Assembly (NCBI GenBank): GCA_008107755.1
Contig: VIRH01000085.1
Span: 180,484-244,483 of the forward strand
Direction: 5' to 3'
DNA from: Rhodobacterales bacterium
GTDB taxonomy: Bacteria; Pseudomonadota; Alphaproteobacteria; Rhizobiales; Stappiaceae
DNA: 64,000 nt
A program made the translations under genes and the position numbers. A model generated the notes under the pieces. That model made no database searches and was not told where the DNA came from. It saw only the letters and a list, made by a program, of their open reading frames with translations. The first letter of the stretch is position 1; every line of letters begins with the position of its first letter. This document shows positions 27,873 to 36,103 of this stretch, in pieces.

Positions 27873-28889
27873 TCAGCTGACGCGTGCGATACAGAAAGCG
27901 ACAGCGTCACCCAGCGCATCGTTATGCGCTCCGGCGGGAAGCGCTTCCAGAGCCTTCATGGCATTGGCGCCATAGGTGCGTGCGCGCTCGACCGTCTCGG
28001 ACAGTGCATCGTATTTCTTCATCAGATCGATTGCCTGTTCGAGATCGCCATCCTCGATGCTTTCGCCCTCCAGGCAGCGCGACCAGAATTTCCTGTCGGC
28101 ATCAGTGCCTCGGGCTACGGCAAGCACGACCGGAAGAGTGATCTTGCCTTCCCGGAAATCGTCGCCGACCTCCTTGCCGAGGTCCGCAGAGGACCCACCA
28201 TAGTCAAGCGCATCATCGACAAGCTGGAACGCATATCCGAGTTCCATGCCGTAGGTGCGTGCCGCCTTTTTCATGGCGTTGCTCTGCCCCGCGATCACCG
28301 GACCGACCTCGGCAGCTGCCGCAAACAGCGCCGCCGTCTTGGCCTCGATCACGCGCAGATATTCTGTTTCCGTCGTCGCGATGTTCTTGGCAGCTCCAAG
28401 CTGCAGAACCTCGCCTTCCGCGATCACTGCGGACGCACTGGACAGGATGTGCAGGGCCTCGAGTGAACCGACATCAACCATCATCTTGAAGGCCTGGCCG
28501 AGCAGATAATCCCCGACGAGGACGCTGGCCTGGTTGCCCCAGAGCTTGCGCGCAGCAAGCTTGCCCCGGCGCATGTCGCTTTCGTCAACGACATCGTCAT
28601 GAAGGAGCGTTGCCGTGTGCATGAATTCGACGCTGGCGGCAAGCGTGACATGGCCATCGCCCTGGTAGCCGAACATGTCAGCCAGGGCGAGTGTCAGCAT
28701 CGGCCGCAGCCGTTTGCCACCCGAAGAGATCAGATGCTTGGCGATTTCCGGAATCAGGTCGACGTTCGAACCGGCCTTGGACAGGATCAACTCGTTGACA
28801 TCCGACATGCCCGCGGCGACAAGGTCAACCAGCGGCTGGACGCTTGCGCGGCGCGGCTGACTGTCTGAATAAGTTGCGACTACGGCCAC
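27873..28889 (-). CDS. ispB: Octaprenyl-type polyprenyl diphosphate synthase
   Basis: A 338-residue all-helical trans-prenyltransferase. Both aspartate-rich motifs are present: LLHDDVVDESDMRRGK (first, about residue 95) and QLVDDALDY (second, about 220), plus GGKRLRP. It elongates isoprenyl diphosphate for the side chain of ubiquinone. Chain length (octa- or deca-) cannot be settled from sequence by eye, so the ispB label is by family. Convergent with ispE. Confidence 0.9.
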   Translation of the reverse strand: MAVVATYSDSQPRRASVQPLVDLVAAGMSDVNELILSKAGSNVDLIPEIAKHLISSGGKRLRPMLTLALADMFGYQGDGHVTLAASVEFMHTATLLHDDVVDESDMRRGKLAARKLWGNQASVLVGDYLLGQAFKMMVDVGSLEALHILSSASAVIAEGEVLQLGAAKNIATTETEYLRVIEAKTAALFAAAAEVGPVIAGQSNAMKKAARTYGMELGYAFQLVDDALDYGGSSADLGKEVGDDFREGKITLPVVLAVARGTDADRKFWSRCLEGESIEDGDLEQAIDLMKKYDALSETVERARTYGANAMKALEALPAGAHNDALGDAVAFCIARVS

Positions 28890-29064
28890 TTATGGCTCTC
28901 CCGTAAACATTTGAGCGGACAATATGGTGCGAAGGCCTTCGGGGCAAGACGCCAATCCACTGACAAATCGCTGAAATGCGGCTATCTCATGATTTTAACG
29001 CCGGGTGCCTTGTGCAGGAACGCGATACACCCAACTGTGCCTGGATGCAAACACTGGGAAACCC

Positions 29065-29295
29065 ATGGAAGAACTAGTCAGAACGAACGATCCTGTCCTG
29101 ATTTCGTTCCTGGAATCGATCCTCTCGGGAGCAGGAATCAACCACTTCGTCGCCGACGGCAACATGAGCATCCTGGAAGGCTCGCTTGCGATGATTCCGC
29201 GCCGGATCCTGGTCGATGGCGACCAGCTTCAAAAGGCCCGCCAACTCGTGCGAGATGCCGGCCTCGAGCACGAACTGCGCACTGAAGGGAGCTGA
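29065..29295 (+). CDS. DUF2007 small protein
   Basis: A 76-residue protein, MEELVRTNDPVLISFLESIL and then RILVDGDQLQKARQLVRDAG. This is the DUF2007 (putative signal-transducing, ferredoxin-like fold) family, thought to bind regulatory ligands or proteins; function unproven. ATG 29065 matches the family start. The methyltransferase gene starts 8 bp after its stop, so the two are an operon. Confidence 0.88.
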   Translation: MEELVRTNDPVLISFLESILSGAGINHFVADGNMSILEGSLAMIPRRILVDGDQLQKARQLVRDAGLEHELRTEGS

Positions 29296-29303
29296 TCCTT
29301 CCC

Positions 29304-30110
29304 ATGGTCGACCCGGCAGCAACATACGACGAGAGCGAAACCAGCCACGATGCCTTTCTGGGCGGCAAGGTATATGTGCACCAGCCGAAACGCGGCCGGC
29401 ATCGGGCCGGGCTTGATGCGGTCTATCTGGCCGCAGCCCTGCCGGAGACCACGCGCGGGCATGTGGTCGATCTCGGGGCGGGCGTCGGAACGGCCGGATT
29501 TTGCGCCGCCGCACGCCTGCCGGATATCTCCGTAACTCTTGTGGAAATCGATCGCGGCGTTCTGCATCTGGCCGAGCGTGCCCTTGCCGATTCCCACAAC
29601 GCGGGATTTGCCGGGCGGATACGTCTGATGGAAGCCGATATCACTGCCAAGGGAAGTCTTCGGCACGCGGCCGGCCTCGTTCCGTCATTCGCCGACCATG
29701 CGATCATGAACCCGCCCTACTACGAGGCCAACCGGTTCAGAGCGTCTCCCAACACAGCCCGTGCCGGTGCCCACATGCTCGACGAGCGCGGCCTTGAACC
29801 CTGGGCCAGGACGGCGACCGACATCGTCCGGGACGGCGGCACCCTGACGGTCATTTTCCGGGCCGACGGCCTGCAGGCCCTGCTGGGCGTGCTTGCCGGA
29901 CGCTTCGGCTCGATCGATGTCATTCCGCTACGACCCCGGGCTGATGCCGCGGCGACGCGCGTAATCATACGTGCGGTCAGGGCCAGCAAGGCCCCCTTGC
30001 GGCTTCTCCCCGGCTTCGTGTTGCACGAGGGAGAAGGCTCGGACTTCACGCCGCAGGCGAAAGCGGTGATGCGCGACGGTGAAGGGCTCGGCCTGCAAAC
30101 GCGCCGCTGA
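29304..30110 (+). CDS. TrmN6-like SAM-dependent adenine methyltransferase
   Basis: A 268-residue class I methyltransferase. VDLGAGVGTAGFC is the SAM-binding loop, VEIDRGVLHLAERAL follows and MNPPYYE is the N6-adenine methylase NPPY catalytic motif. The KRGRHRAGLDAVYLAAALP start is typical of the COG4123 group that includes tRNA1(Val) A37 N6-methyltransferase. Pairing with DUF2007 is common in this bacterial group. Target RNA not verified. Confidence 0.88.
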   Translation: MVDPAATYDESETSHDAFLGGKVYVHQPKRGRHRAGLDAVYLAAALPETTRGHVVDLGAGVGTAGFCAAARLPDISVTLVEIDRGVLHLAERALADSHNAGFAGRIRLMEADITAKGSLRHAAGLVPSFADHAIMNPPYYEANRFRASPNTARAGAHMLDERGLEPWARTATDIVRDGGTLTVIFRADGLQALLGVLAGRFGSIDVIPLRPRADAAATRVIIRAVRASKAPLRLLPGFVLHEGEGSDFTPQAKAVMRDGEGLGLQTRR

Positions 30111-30119
30111 CACCGCTTA

Positions 30120-30392
30120 TCAGTGCATCAAGAATTCGCCGTCCGCATAGCGGAAATCGACCGGTTCGATCAACTGCTGATGGGCGACGCGCACCGAGTG
30201 AATGCGGCCTTCTATTTCCTTTTCCCAGAAATGAAGAAATCTGTTGAGTTCCGGGAACTTCGGCGCCAGATCCTCTGTCTGCCACAAAAAGCTTTGCAGG
30301 AGCTTTGGATGATCCGGGAGACGATAGAGGATCTCCGCCGTGAGCAAACCGTATCCAAGAAGGCGCTTTTCAAAATCCGAACTGATTTTCAT
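30120..30392 (-). CDS. usg: Usg family protein
   Basis: A 90-residue protein, MKISSDFEKRLLGYGLLTAE and then LPDHPKLLQSFLWQ, ending HSVRVAHQQLIEP. This is the Usg family of alphaproteobacteria, first seen near tryptophan synthase genes; function unknown. ATG 30392 is preceded by AAGGAAAGGAATG, a strong ribosome site; the longer frame to 30446 adds nothing recognised. Convergent with the methyltransferase gene. Confidence 0.9.
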   Translation of the reverse strand: MKISSDFEKRLLGYGLLTAEILYRLPDHPKLLQSFLWQTEDLAPKFPELNRFLHFWEKEIEGRIHSVRVAHQQLIEPVDFRYADGEFLMH

Positions 30393-30539
30393 GGCATTCC
30401 TTTCCTTGCTGCAGGAAAAGAGTGTCACGAAAACCCGGTTAACCAAAGCCGACCAAACGCGAAAAAATGTTTACAAACAGCATTTTAGCAGCAGTCAGAG
30501 CGGATTGCTAACAACTGTTGCCATGCTCGGTTTGGCCCG

Positions 30540-30887
30540 TCACTTCACCTGAATGGAGACGAGATAGCCCAGAAACGCATCGATGTCTTCGGGCTCGAAA
30601 GCGATCTCCGGCATGTCGTCATGGGCGGTGACGATCCCTTCCGCGAGGCTTTCTTCCAGGCTTTCTATCGGGTACCGGCTGGAGAGGTTCCGGAAAGCGG
30701 GCGCGCCGGCCTCCGCACTCTCGTCTTCGACGCCGACCGCATGGCAGGCGGCACAATGGATCTCGGCAAGCTCGCGGCCCGTCGCAAGGCTCTGCGGATC
30801 CGACGGATAGGCACCATCGGTTGCCAGCGCGCTTCCCGCCGACGCGACAAACGCGCCTGCGCAGATGATGAGCTTGTGAATTCGCAC
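30540..30887 (-). CDS. Small periplasmic c-type cytochrome
   Basis: A 115-residue protein with a signal peptide (MRIHKLIICAGAFVASAGSA, cleavage near residue 22), one haem-attachment motif C45AACH49 and a likely axial Met92 in DDMPEIAF. This is a class I cytochrome c with a single haem, an electron carrier in the periplasm. It is divergent from the MoxR gene, 165 bp away; electron donor and acceptor are unknown. Confidence 0.92.
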   Translation of the reverse strand: MRIHKLIICAGAFVASAGSALATDGAYPSDPQSLATGRELAEIHCAACHAVGVEDESAEAGAPAFRNLSSRYPIESLEESLAEGIVTAHDDMPEIAFEPEDIDAFLGYLVSIQVK

Positions 30888-31052
30888 GGACCTCTTCCCC
30901 CTTGAATCAGTTTCCGTTTTTATAGATGGTTCATCTCAGCACGCAATTGGGGTGATCACGTGTCGCGACATTTGGCCTCGCCAGATCTGCCTGCGCGAAA
31001 TCCGTCTCCCCGAGCGGCCTGTCATGGTCGCCCCACCCACGTTGGAGAAGTC

Positions 31053-31988
31053 ATGAGCCAGTCCCCCCTCCCCGATTCCATTGAAGATACGCTGAAGCTT
31101 CTGGATCAGGCAGGCTATGTCGCGGACAGGTCGCTGGCGACCGTCCTGCATCTGGCTCTGAAAATGAAGCGGCCGTTGTTTCTGGAAGGTGAAGCCGGTG
31201 TCGGCAAGACCGAGATCGCCAAGGTGCTTTCCACCACGCTCGGGCGCGATCTCATTCGCCTCCAGTGTTATGAGGGGCTCGATATTTCCTCTGCGGTCTA
31301 CGAGTGGAACTATCCCGCCCAGATGGTGGAAATCCGGGTCTCGGAAGCGTCAGGCGATACGGACCACGGCGAACTGTCGAAAACGATCTTTGACGAACGC
31401 TTTTTGATCAAGAGACCGGTGCTCCAGGCTTTGGAGCCTTCGCTTTCCGGCCCGCCCGTGTTCCTGATCGATGAACTTGACCGTGCAGACGAAGCCTTCG
31501 AGGCTTTCCTTCTCGAGGTACTTTCGGACAATCAGGTGTCCATTCCCGAGCTTGGCACGGTCAAGGCCGACGAGCCGCCGATCGTTATCATCACCACCAA
31601 CCGGACCCGTGAGATCCACGACGCCCTGAAGCGCCGCTGTCTCTATCACTGGGTCGACTATCCCGATGCGGAGCGCGAACTGGAAATCGTGCGTCGCAAG
31701 GTTCCCGGCGCCTCCGAGCGCCTCGCGGCCGAAGTCGTTGCCTTCGTTCAGAAGCTGCGCAATGAGGAGGATCTCTTCAAGCAGCCCGGCGTTGCCGAAA
31801 CGCTGGACTGGGCCACCGCCCTGTCGGAGCTGAACGAGATCGCCCTTGATCCTGACAAAGCCTCCGACACGCTCGGCGTGCTGCTGAAATACCGTGACGA
31901 CATCGAGCGGGTGCGCGACTCCAAGGTGCGGCAGCTCGTTGAGGAGATCCGCCAGGAAGGTCATCAGCAATCGATGCCGGCGGTGTGA
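31053..31988 (+). CDS. MoxR/CoxD-type AAA+ ATPase
   Basis: A 311-residue AAA+ ATPase. Walker A GEAGVGKTE is near 46-54, Walker B VFLIDELDRAD near 136-146, sensor TTNRTREIHDALKRRC follows. MoxR ATPases act as chaperones for metal-cofactor enzymes with a VWA partner; CoxD works with CoxE on carbon monoxide dehydrogenase. GGAGAAG before ATG 31053 fixes the start. The VWA partner is the next gene, 96 bp on. No molybdenum CO dehydrogenase genes are present. Confidence 0.92.
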   Translation: MSQSPLPDSIEDTLKLLDQAGYVADRSLATVLHLALKMKRPLFLEGEAGVGKTEIAKVLSTTLGRDLIRLQCYEGLDISSAVYEWNYPAQMVEIRVSEASGDTDHGELSKTIFDERFLIKRPVLQALEPSLSGPPVFLIDELDRADEAFEAFLLEVLSDNQVSIPELGTVKADEPPIVIITTNRTREIHDALKRRCLYHWVDYPDAERELEIVRRKVPGASERLAAEVVAFVQKLRNEEDLFKQPGVAETLDWATALSELNEIALDPDKASDTLGVLLKYRDDIERVRDSKVRQLVEEIRQEGHQQSMPAV

Positions 31989-32084
31989 TCGTGATTTCGG
32001 GGAGCAGATACCTCGGATACCTGACCGGCGTTCCGAAAGAACCGTTCGGCCACGCACCGTTTCATTCGCCAAAGGAGGGTCCAG

Positions 32085-33311
32085 ATGACGACCTCTCCTG
32101 AAATGCGCTCCAGGATCACGGACAATATCGTCTATTTCGCCCGCACCCTGCGCAAGGCCGGCGTGCCGGTCGGCCCCGCATCGGTGGTCGATGCGGTCCA
32201 GGCGGTGGAGATTTCCGGCATTCAGAGCCGCGAGGATCTCTACTGGACCCTCCACTCCATGTTCGTGCGCAAGCGCGAGCACAGGATCCTGTTCGACGAA
32301 GCCTTCCGGATCTACTGGCAAAGCCGCGGACTTCTGGAGAAGATGCTTGCCGTTCTTTCCCCGGTAGCCCCGCCAAGGTCCGCGCCTGAAAAACCCAAGG
32401 CGGGCCAGACCCGCGTCTCGCAGGCCTTCCAGTCGTCACGGGAGCGGGTGGCGGAAGAAAAGGTGCCGCAAGTCGAGGTCGACGCCAAGTTTACGGTCTC
32501 CGGCAAGGAGCTTCTGCAGAAAAAGGACTTCGCCCAGATGACGGCGGCGGAGATTTCCGAGGCCAAGCAGGCCTTGCAGAACATGACGCTTTCCATGGAC
32601 AAGATCCGTCTCAGACGGCCAACGCCGGCTGCCCGCGGCCGGGTAGATCCGCGCCGCACCCTGAGAGCCTCCATGCGCGCGGGTGGTGACATCATTGATC
32701 TGAAATTCCGCAAGCCCGCGGAAAAGAGGCCCCCTCTCGTGGCGCTGTGCGACATCTCCGGATCGATGAGCCAGTATTCACGCCTTCTGTTGCATTTCCT
32801 GCATGCCCTGACGGGCGAACGGCGCGACGTGCACACCTTTCTCTTCGGAACGCGGCTCACAAATGTGACGCGGCAATTGCGGATGAAGGACCCGGACGAA
32901 GCTCTGGATGCCTGCTCGGAAGGCGTGGAAGACTGGTCCGGCGGCACGCGCATCGCGTCCGCGCTTCTTGATTTCAACCGGGTCTGGTCGCGCCGGGTCC
33001 TCTCGGGAAATCCGACGGTGCTGCTGATCACCGATGGCCTGGAACGGGATACGGATGAAGATCTGACGCGCGAGATGGATCGGCTGCACCGCTCCTGCCG
33101 CAGGCTGATCTGGCTCAATCCCCTGCTTCGTTTCGACGGGTTCGAGGCAAGAGCCCGCGGCATCCGGTTGATGCTGCAGCATGTCGACGAGTTCCGATCG
33201 GTCCATTCGCTGGACGCGGTTGCTGACCTTGTGGTTGCTCTCGCCGGGTCCAAGGCAGGAACGATGACCGATCCGCGTACGTGGCTAGCCGGGGGCGAAA
33301 GACGCCGTTAG
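32085..33311 (+). CDS. CoxE-like VWA domain protein
   Basis: A 408-residue protein. The N-terminus (NIVYFARTLRKAGVPVGPASVVDAV) is the CoxE helical region; the C-terminal half is a von Willebrand factor A domain with an intact MIDAS motif D223ISGSMS229 and later LLITDGLERD. It should bind Mg2+ and a partner and work with the MoxR ATPase just upstream. A strong AAAGGAGGG precedes ATG 32085. Convergent with the next gene, whose stop is about 23 bp away. Confidence 0.92.
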   Translation: MTTSPEMRSRITDNIVYFARTLRKAGVPVGPASVVDAVQAVEISGIQSREDLYWTLHSMFVRKREHRILFDEAFRIYWQSRGLLEKMLAVLSPVAPPRSAPEKPKAGQTRVSQAFQSSRERVAEEKVPQVEVDAKFTVSGKELLQKKDFAQMTAAEISEAKQALQNMTLSMDKIRLRRPTPAARGRVDPRRTLRASMRAGGDIIDLKFRKPAEKRPPLVALCDISGSMSQYSRLLLHFLHALTGERRDVHTFLFGTRLTNVTRQLRMKDPDEALDACSEGVEDWSGGTRIASALLDFNRVWSRRVLSGNPTVLLITDGLERDTDEDLTREMDRLHRSCRRLIWLNPLLRFDGFEARARGIRLMLQHVDEFRSVHSLDAVADLVVALAGSKAGTMTDPRTWLAGGERRR

Positions 33312-33334
33312 CCGGTCCCTGTCCTGTTGCGTGA

Positions 33335-34213
33335 TCAGCTTTGCTCGAAACGTCGGCTGTTTTCCTCACCGCGATGCTCGAAGCCTTCGCGATCGATAGT
33401 ACTCATGGTGCGGCTGAAGAAGGCACTTGCCATGAGGGTGAGGCAGAGCAGAGCCCAGCTTGCGCCTGCAAAGACGAACTCGAACGGCGCCTTGTTGTCT
33501 GGCGACAGCTCCCAATTCCGCACATACCAGACCCCGACGATCATGGGCAGCACATAGACTGCAACTGCCGCGACCTGGAAGAACAGGGAAATGCGTCTTG
33601 CCCGAAAAAGTCCCCGAAAAGGAACTTCACGCCGCATCCGGTAGACGAGGTCTGCTGCGACCAGCAGCATCGCAATCTGGGTGATGAAGGACAATTCGTT
33701 GCCCCAGAGAAAGTAGCCGAAGACCACTTCGACGAGGCCGAAGGACAGGATGCCGACAGTGCCGGCCATCATCAGCACGGTCACGCCGCGCATCGTTCTG
33801 CGTGACAATTCGAAACCGAAGCAGAAGATGAAGAAAAGCGCCGTCTCGACCGAAAATCGACCGTACATGCCGATGGACTCAAGCCCTTCCGTCAGCGAAC
33901 CGCCGGCAAATATCTGAAGCCGCTCGGAAAACAGTGCCTCCAGTATTCTTACCACCGACACCGCAATCACGGCGATGGACACGGTCATCCTGAGGCCTTC
34001 TTCCCGCTCCCATGTCGCTGACAAGAAAATGGACGCGGCCAATATGGCAAAGCCGATCGCAGTCATGGGGTGCGTTGAAGGCAAGGGACCTGTGAAGCTG
34101 TTCCCCGCGGATAGAACGATATTGTGGAACAGACCCGCGATTACCACGAGCAGAAGGGCACATCCCACAACAAGTTGAAAGAGGTCGACTTCCAAGTCTG
34201 ATTTATCTTGCAT
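33335..34213 (-). CDS. Multi-pass membrane protein of unknown function
   Basis: A 292-residue protein with about eight hydrophobic stretches (for example FQLVVGCALLLVVIAGLFHN, FSVETALFFIFCFGFEL and FVFAGASWALLCLTLMASAF), short basic loops and a charged C-terminus. I do not recognise a family. The pattern of helices resembles the membrane sensor half of some signalling proteins (MASE type) but no output domain follows. Monocistronic on the minus strand, convergent with coxE. Confidence 0.75.
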   Translation of the reverse strand: MQDKSDLEVDLFQLVVGCALLLVVIAGLFHNIVLSAGNSFTGPLPSTHPMTAIGFAILAASIFLSATWEREEGLRMTVSIAVIAVSVVRILEALFSERLQIFAGGSLTEGLESIGMYGRFSVETALFFIFCFGFELSRRTMRGVTVLMMAGTVGILSFGLVEVVFGYFLWGNELSFITQIAMLLVAADLVYRMRREVPFRGLFRARRISLFFQVAAVAVYVLPMIVGVWYVRNWELSPDNKAPFEFVFAGASWALLCLTLMASAFFSRTMSTIDREGFEHRGEENSRRFEQS

Positions 34214-34603
34214 TATCTGCTTACCAGCGTCACAGCGATGTTGTTGTTAACGCGTTGTCCGTTTTTTTCGATCATAAAGCGGAAAACGCGTGCGCAAAAC
34301 CTGTAACATTTCGCAGGTCAAGGCGCCTTTGGTCATAGCTGTACCGTAAATTCTTGAAGAACTTGTTGAGACGGCAGCGCTTAGACCTGATCGCTTGCAG
34401 CTTTTCACTTGCGGCAACCGACCTGACGCAGGATGCAGCATGCAAATACCCCACCCGCTTCAGGTTGGGGCTCACGAGGCGGGTGGGGCCTTTCAAGGGC
34501 CTTGGGAGACCCGCAAGGACTTTATATTCAATTTCACGAAACTAAATGCGGCAAGCTGTCCCATTGGTGCCTTGCGGCGAATGGCGACGGTGCGCCGGAT
34601 GGA
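34214..34603. other. Intergenic region with a perfect 10-bp GC-rich hairpin
   Basis: About 390 bp without a gene. The left end, around AACGCGTT at 34249 and the T-run at 34261, is probably the promoter side of the membrane-protein gene. CCCCACCCGC at 34449-34458 pairs exactly with GCGGGTGGGG at 34479-34488 across a 20-base loop, followed on the plus strand by CCTTT. On the minus strand it stands 116 bp beyond the L,D-transpeptidase stop and may end that transcript, or it may be part of a small RNA. Confidence 0.5.
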
Positions 34604-35125
34604 TCAGGGGATCGCGATCACGGGCGTTCTGACGCCGACGCGCCGGAAGAGATCCTGTATGTCGCGGTTCGCCATTCGAATACAGCCATAGGAGACAGCG
34701 CGTCCGATGGAGCCGGGCCGGTTCGTGCCATGAATTGCAAAATTGCCGTTGGACAGGGTCATTGCCGCAGCGCCCATGGGGTTGTTGGGAGCGCCGCCCT
34801 TGATGACCGATGGCAGGTTCGGAAAGTCCCTGTGAACCTCCGGTGATGGTGACCATGCCGGACGAACGTATTTCGCGGTGATCTCCGCCCGTCCTGTCCA
34901 AGCCTTTCGGGAGCGGCCGACCGCAACCCTGTAGCGGATCGCACGGTTTCCGCGCAGGACCAGGTAGAGCTGTTTCTCGGAGTTCCGGATCACGATCGTT
35001 CCCGGCACAAACCGACGGTCGGAAAATCCGACAAGCTCGGCCGCATGAGAGGCTCCGGACAGCATGACGAGCAGGCAAAGCGAGACCAGAAAGGGTGCAA
35101 GGCGGCGAAAAACTGGAGGACGCAT
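34604..35125 (-). CDS. L,D-transpeptidase (YkuD family)
   Basis: A 173-residue secreted protein with a signal peptide (residues 1-28, cleavage after SHA) and a YkuD catalytic domain. HGTNRPGSIGRAVSYGCIRM contains the catalytic His132 and Cys148; the usual SHGC is SYGC here, still seen in working enzymes. It cross-links or attaches partners to meso-diaminopimelate stems of peptidoglycan. Single-domain, with no binding module. Divergent from yceI. Confidence 0.92.
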   Translation of the reverse strand: MRPPVFRRLAPFLVSLCLLVMLSGASHAAELVGFSDRRFVPGTIVIRNSEKQLYLVLRGNRAIRYRVAVGRSRKAWTGRAEITAKYVRPAWSPSPEVHRDFPNLPSVIKGGAPNNPMGAAAMTLSNGNFAIHGTNRPGSIGRAVSYGCIRMANRDIQDLFRRVGVRTPVIAIP

Positions 35126-35422
35126 GAAAATACCTCGTTTTTCCGAATGTACACCCAGACCTTCATTGCGGAAGCCCGCCAGACCGCAATTCTTACCGAA
35201 AGGTTAATGTTTACAGCGCGGAACGTCGTGCGGCGCCCCCCCACGCCAGCTCCACGCATGCCGAGCTGGCTAGATTGCGGGACTTGTGCGCTTTCCTGAG
35301 CTGTGACGACCGGCACTCTACCATTCGGTACGAAAATACATAATGGCATCATCTCACGTACGTGAGCGACGAGGGGTGGGTTCACCCGGATTTTTCCATT
35401 GCCGTATTTCGAGGACAGTCAA
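35126..35422. promoter_or_regulatory. Divergent ykuD/yceI region with a 14-bp palindrome
   Basis: About 300 bp carrying both promoters. CTCACGTACGTGAG at 35353-35366 is a perfect palindrome 57 bp before the yceI-like start, in a position suited to a repressor operator. No regulator gene adjoins it. Confidence 0.5.
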
Positions 35423-36034
35423 ATGACGTTCACACTATTCAGGTTTGCAGGTTTCACCACCAGGGCGCGACAGCTTTTGGCCGCTCTTGTCTGCGGTGCA
35501 CTCATCTCCGCACCGATCTCGGCGAGCGCCGGTTCGCTCACGGGCACATATATTCTGAAGCCCGGGAAGATCGACACCGACTTTTCCGTTCGGGTGCTTG
35601 GCCGCGGTCCCGTCACCGGAAAGTTCACGAACGTATCCGGCAAGATGGTTCTGAACCAGAACAACCCGGCCAAGAGCCGCGTCAACGTTGTCGTGGATCT
35701 CGCAAGCGTCCGCACAGACAGCGACCGCGTCACCGGGTTTCTCAAAAGTTCGGCCATGTTCCATGTGGAGAAGTATCCGAGCGCAGTCTTCCAGAGCACC
35801 CGCGTGAAGATCACCGGCAAGACGACAGCCATCGTCGAAGGTGTGCTGACCATGCGCGGCCAGCGGAAGCGGACCAACTTCACGGTCAATATTCTGGGCA
35901 ACCAGTCCAATGGCCAGGTTGCTTTCGAGGTCTCCGGCGGCTTCTTCAGGAGCCTTTACGGCATGGACGCCGGCTTGCCGATCTATGCCGACCGCGTCGA
36001 CCTGAAGATCAGCGGTTCCGGCCAGCGCGGATAA
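35423..36034 (+). CDS. YceI family periplasmic lipid-binding protein
   Basis: A 203-residue protein with a signal peptide (to about residue 37, ISASA) and the YceI lipocalin-like barrel: TGTYILKPGKIDTDFSVRVLG, VVVDLASVRT, KSSAMFHVEKYPSAVF and GVLTMRG. YceI proteins bind isoprenoid-type lipids such as polyprenyl chains in the periplasm; physiological role is unclear. GAGGA before ATG 35423 fixes the start. A terminator follows at 36057. Confidence 0.9.
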   Translation: MTFTLFRFAGFTTRARQLLAALVCGALISAPISASAGSLTGTYILKPGKIDTDFSVRVLGRGPVTGKFTNVSGKMVLNQNNPAKSRVNVVVDLASVRTDSDRVTGFLKSSAMFHVEKYPSAVFQSTRVKITGKTTAIVEGVLTMRGQRKRTNFTVNILGNQSNGQVAFEVSGGFFRSLYGMDAGLPIYADRVDLKISGSGQRG

Positions 36035-36056
36035 TCCGCGCGCCATCCGAAAAGAC

Positions 36057-36085
36057 GCACGCATTCGGAAGGATGCGTGCTCTTT
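36057..36085 (+). terminator. Rho-independent terminator after the yceI-like gene
   Basis: GCACGCAT at 36057-36064 pairs with ATGCGTGC at 36073-36080 over an eight-base loop, followed by TCTTT. It starts 23 bp after the stop and also separates yceI from the convergent binding-protein gene. Confidence 0.7.
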
Positions 36086-36103
36086 CCCTGAATTGCCTAC
36101 CGG

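Noticed and set aside
31053..33311. Idea that the locus is a carbon monoxide dehydrogenase operon
   Set aside because: Only the CoxD/CoxE-like pair is present; no coxM, coxS or coxL genes.
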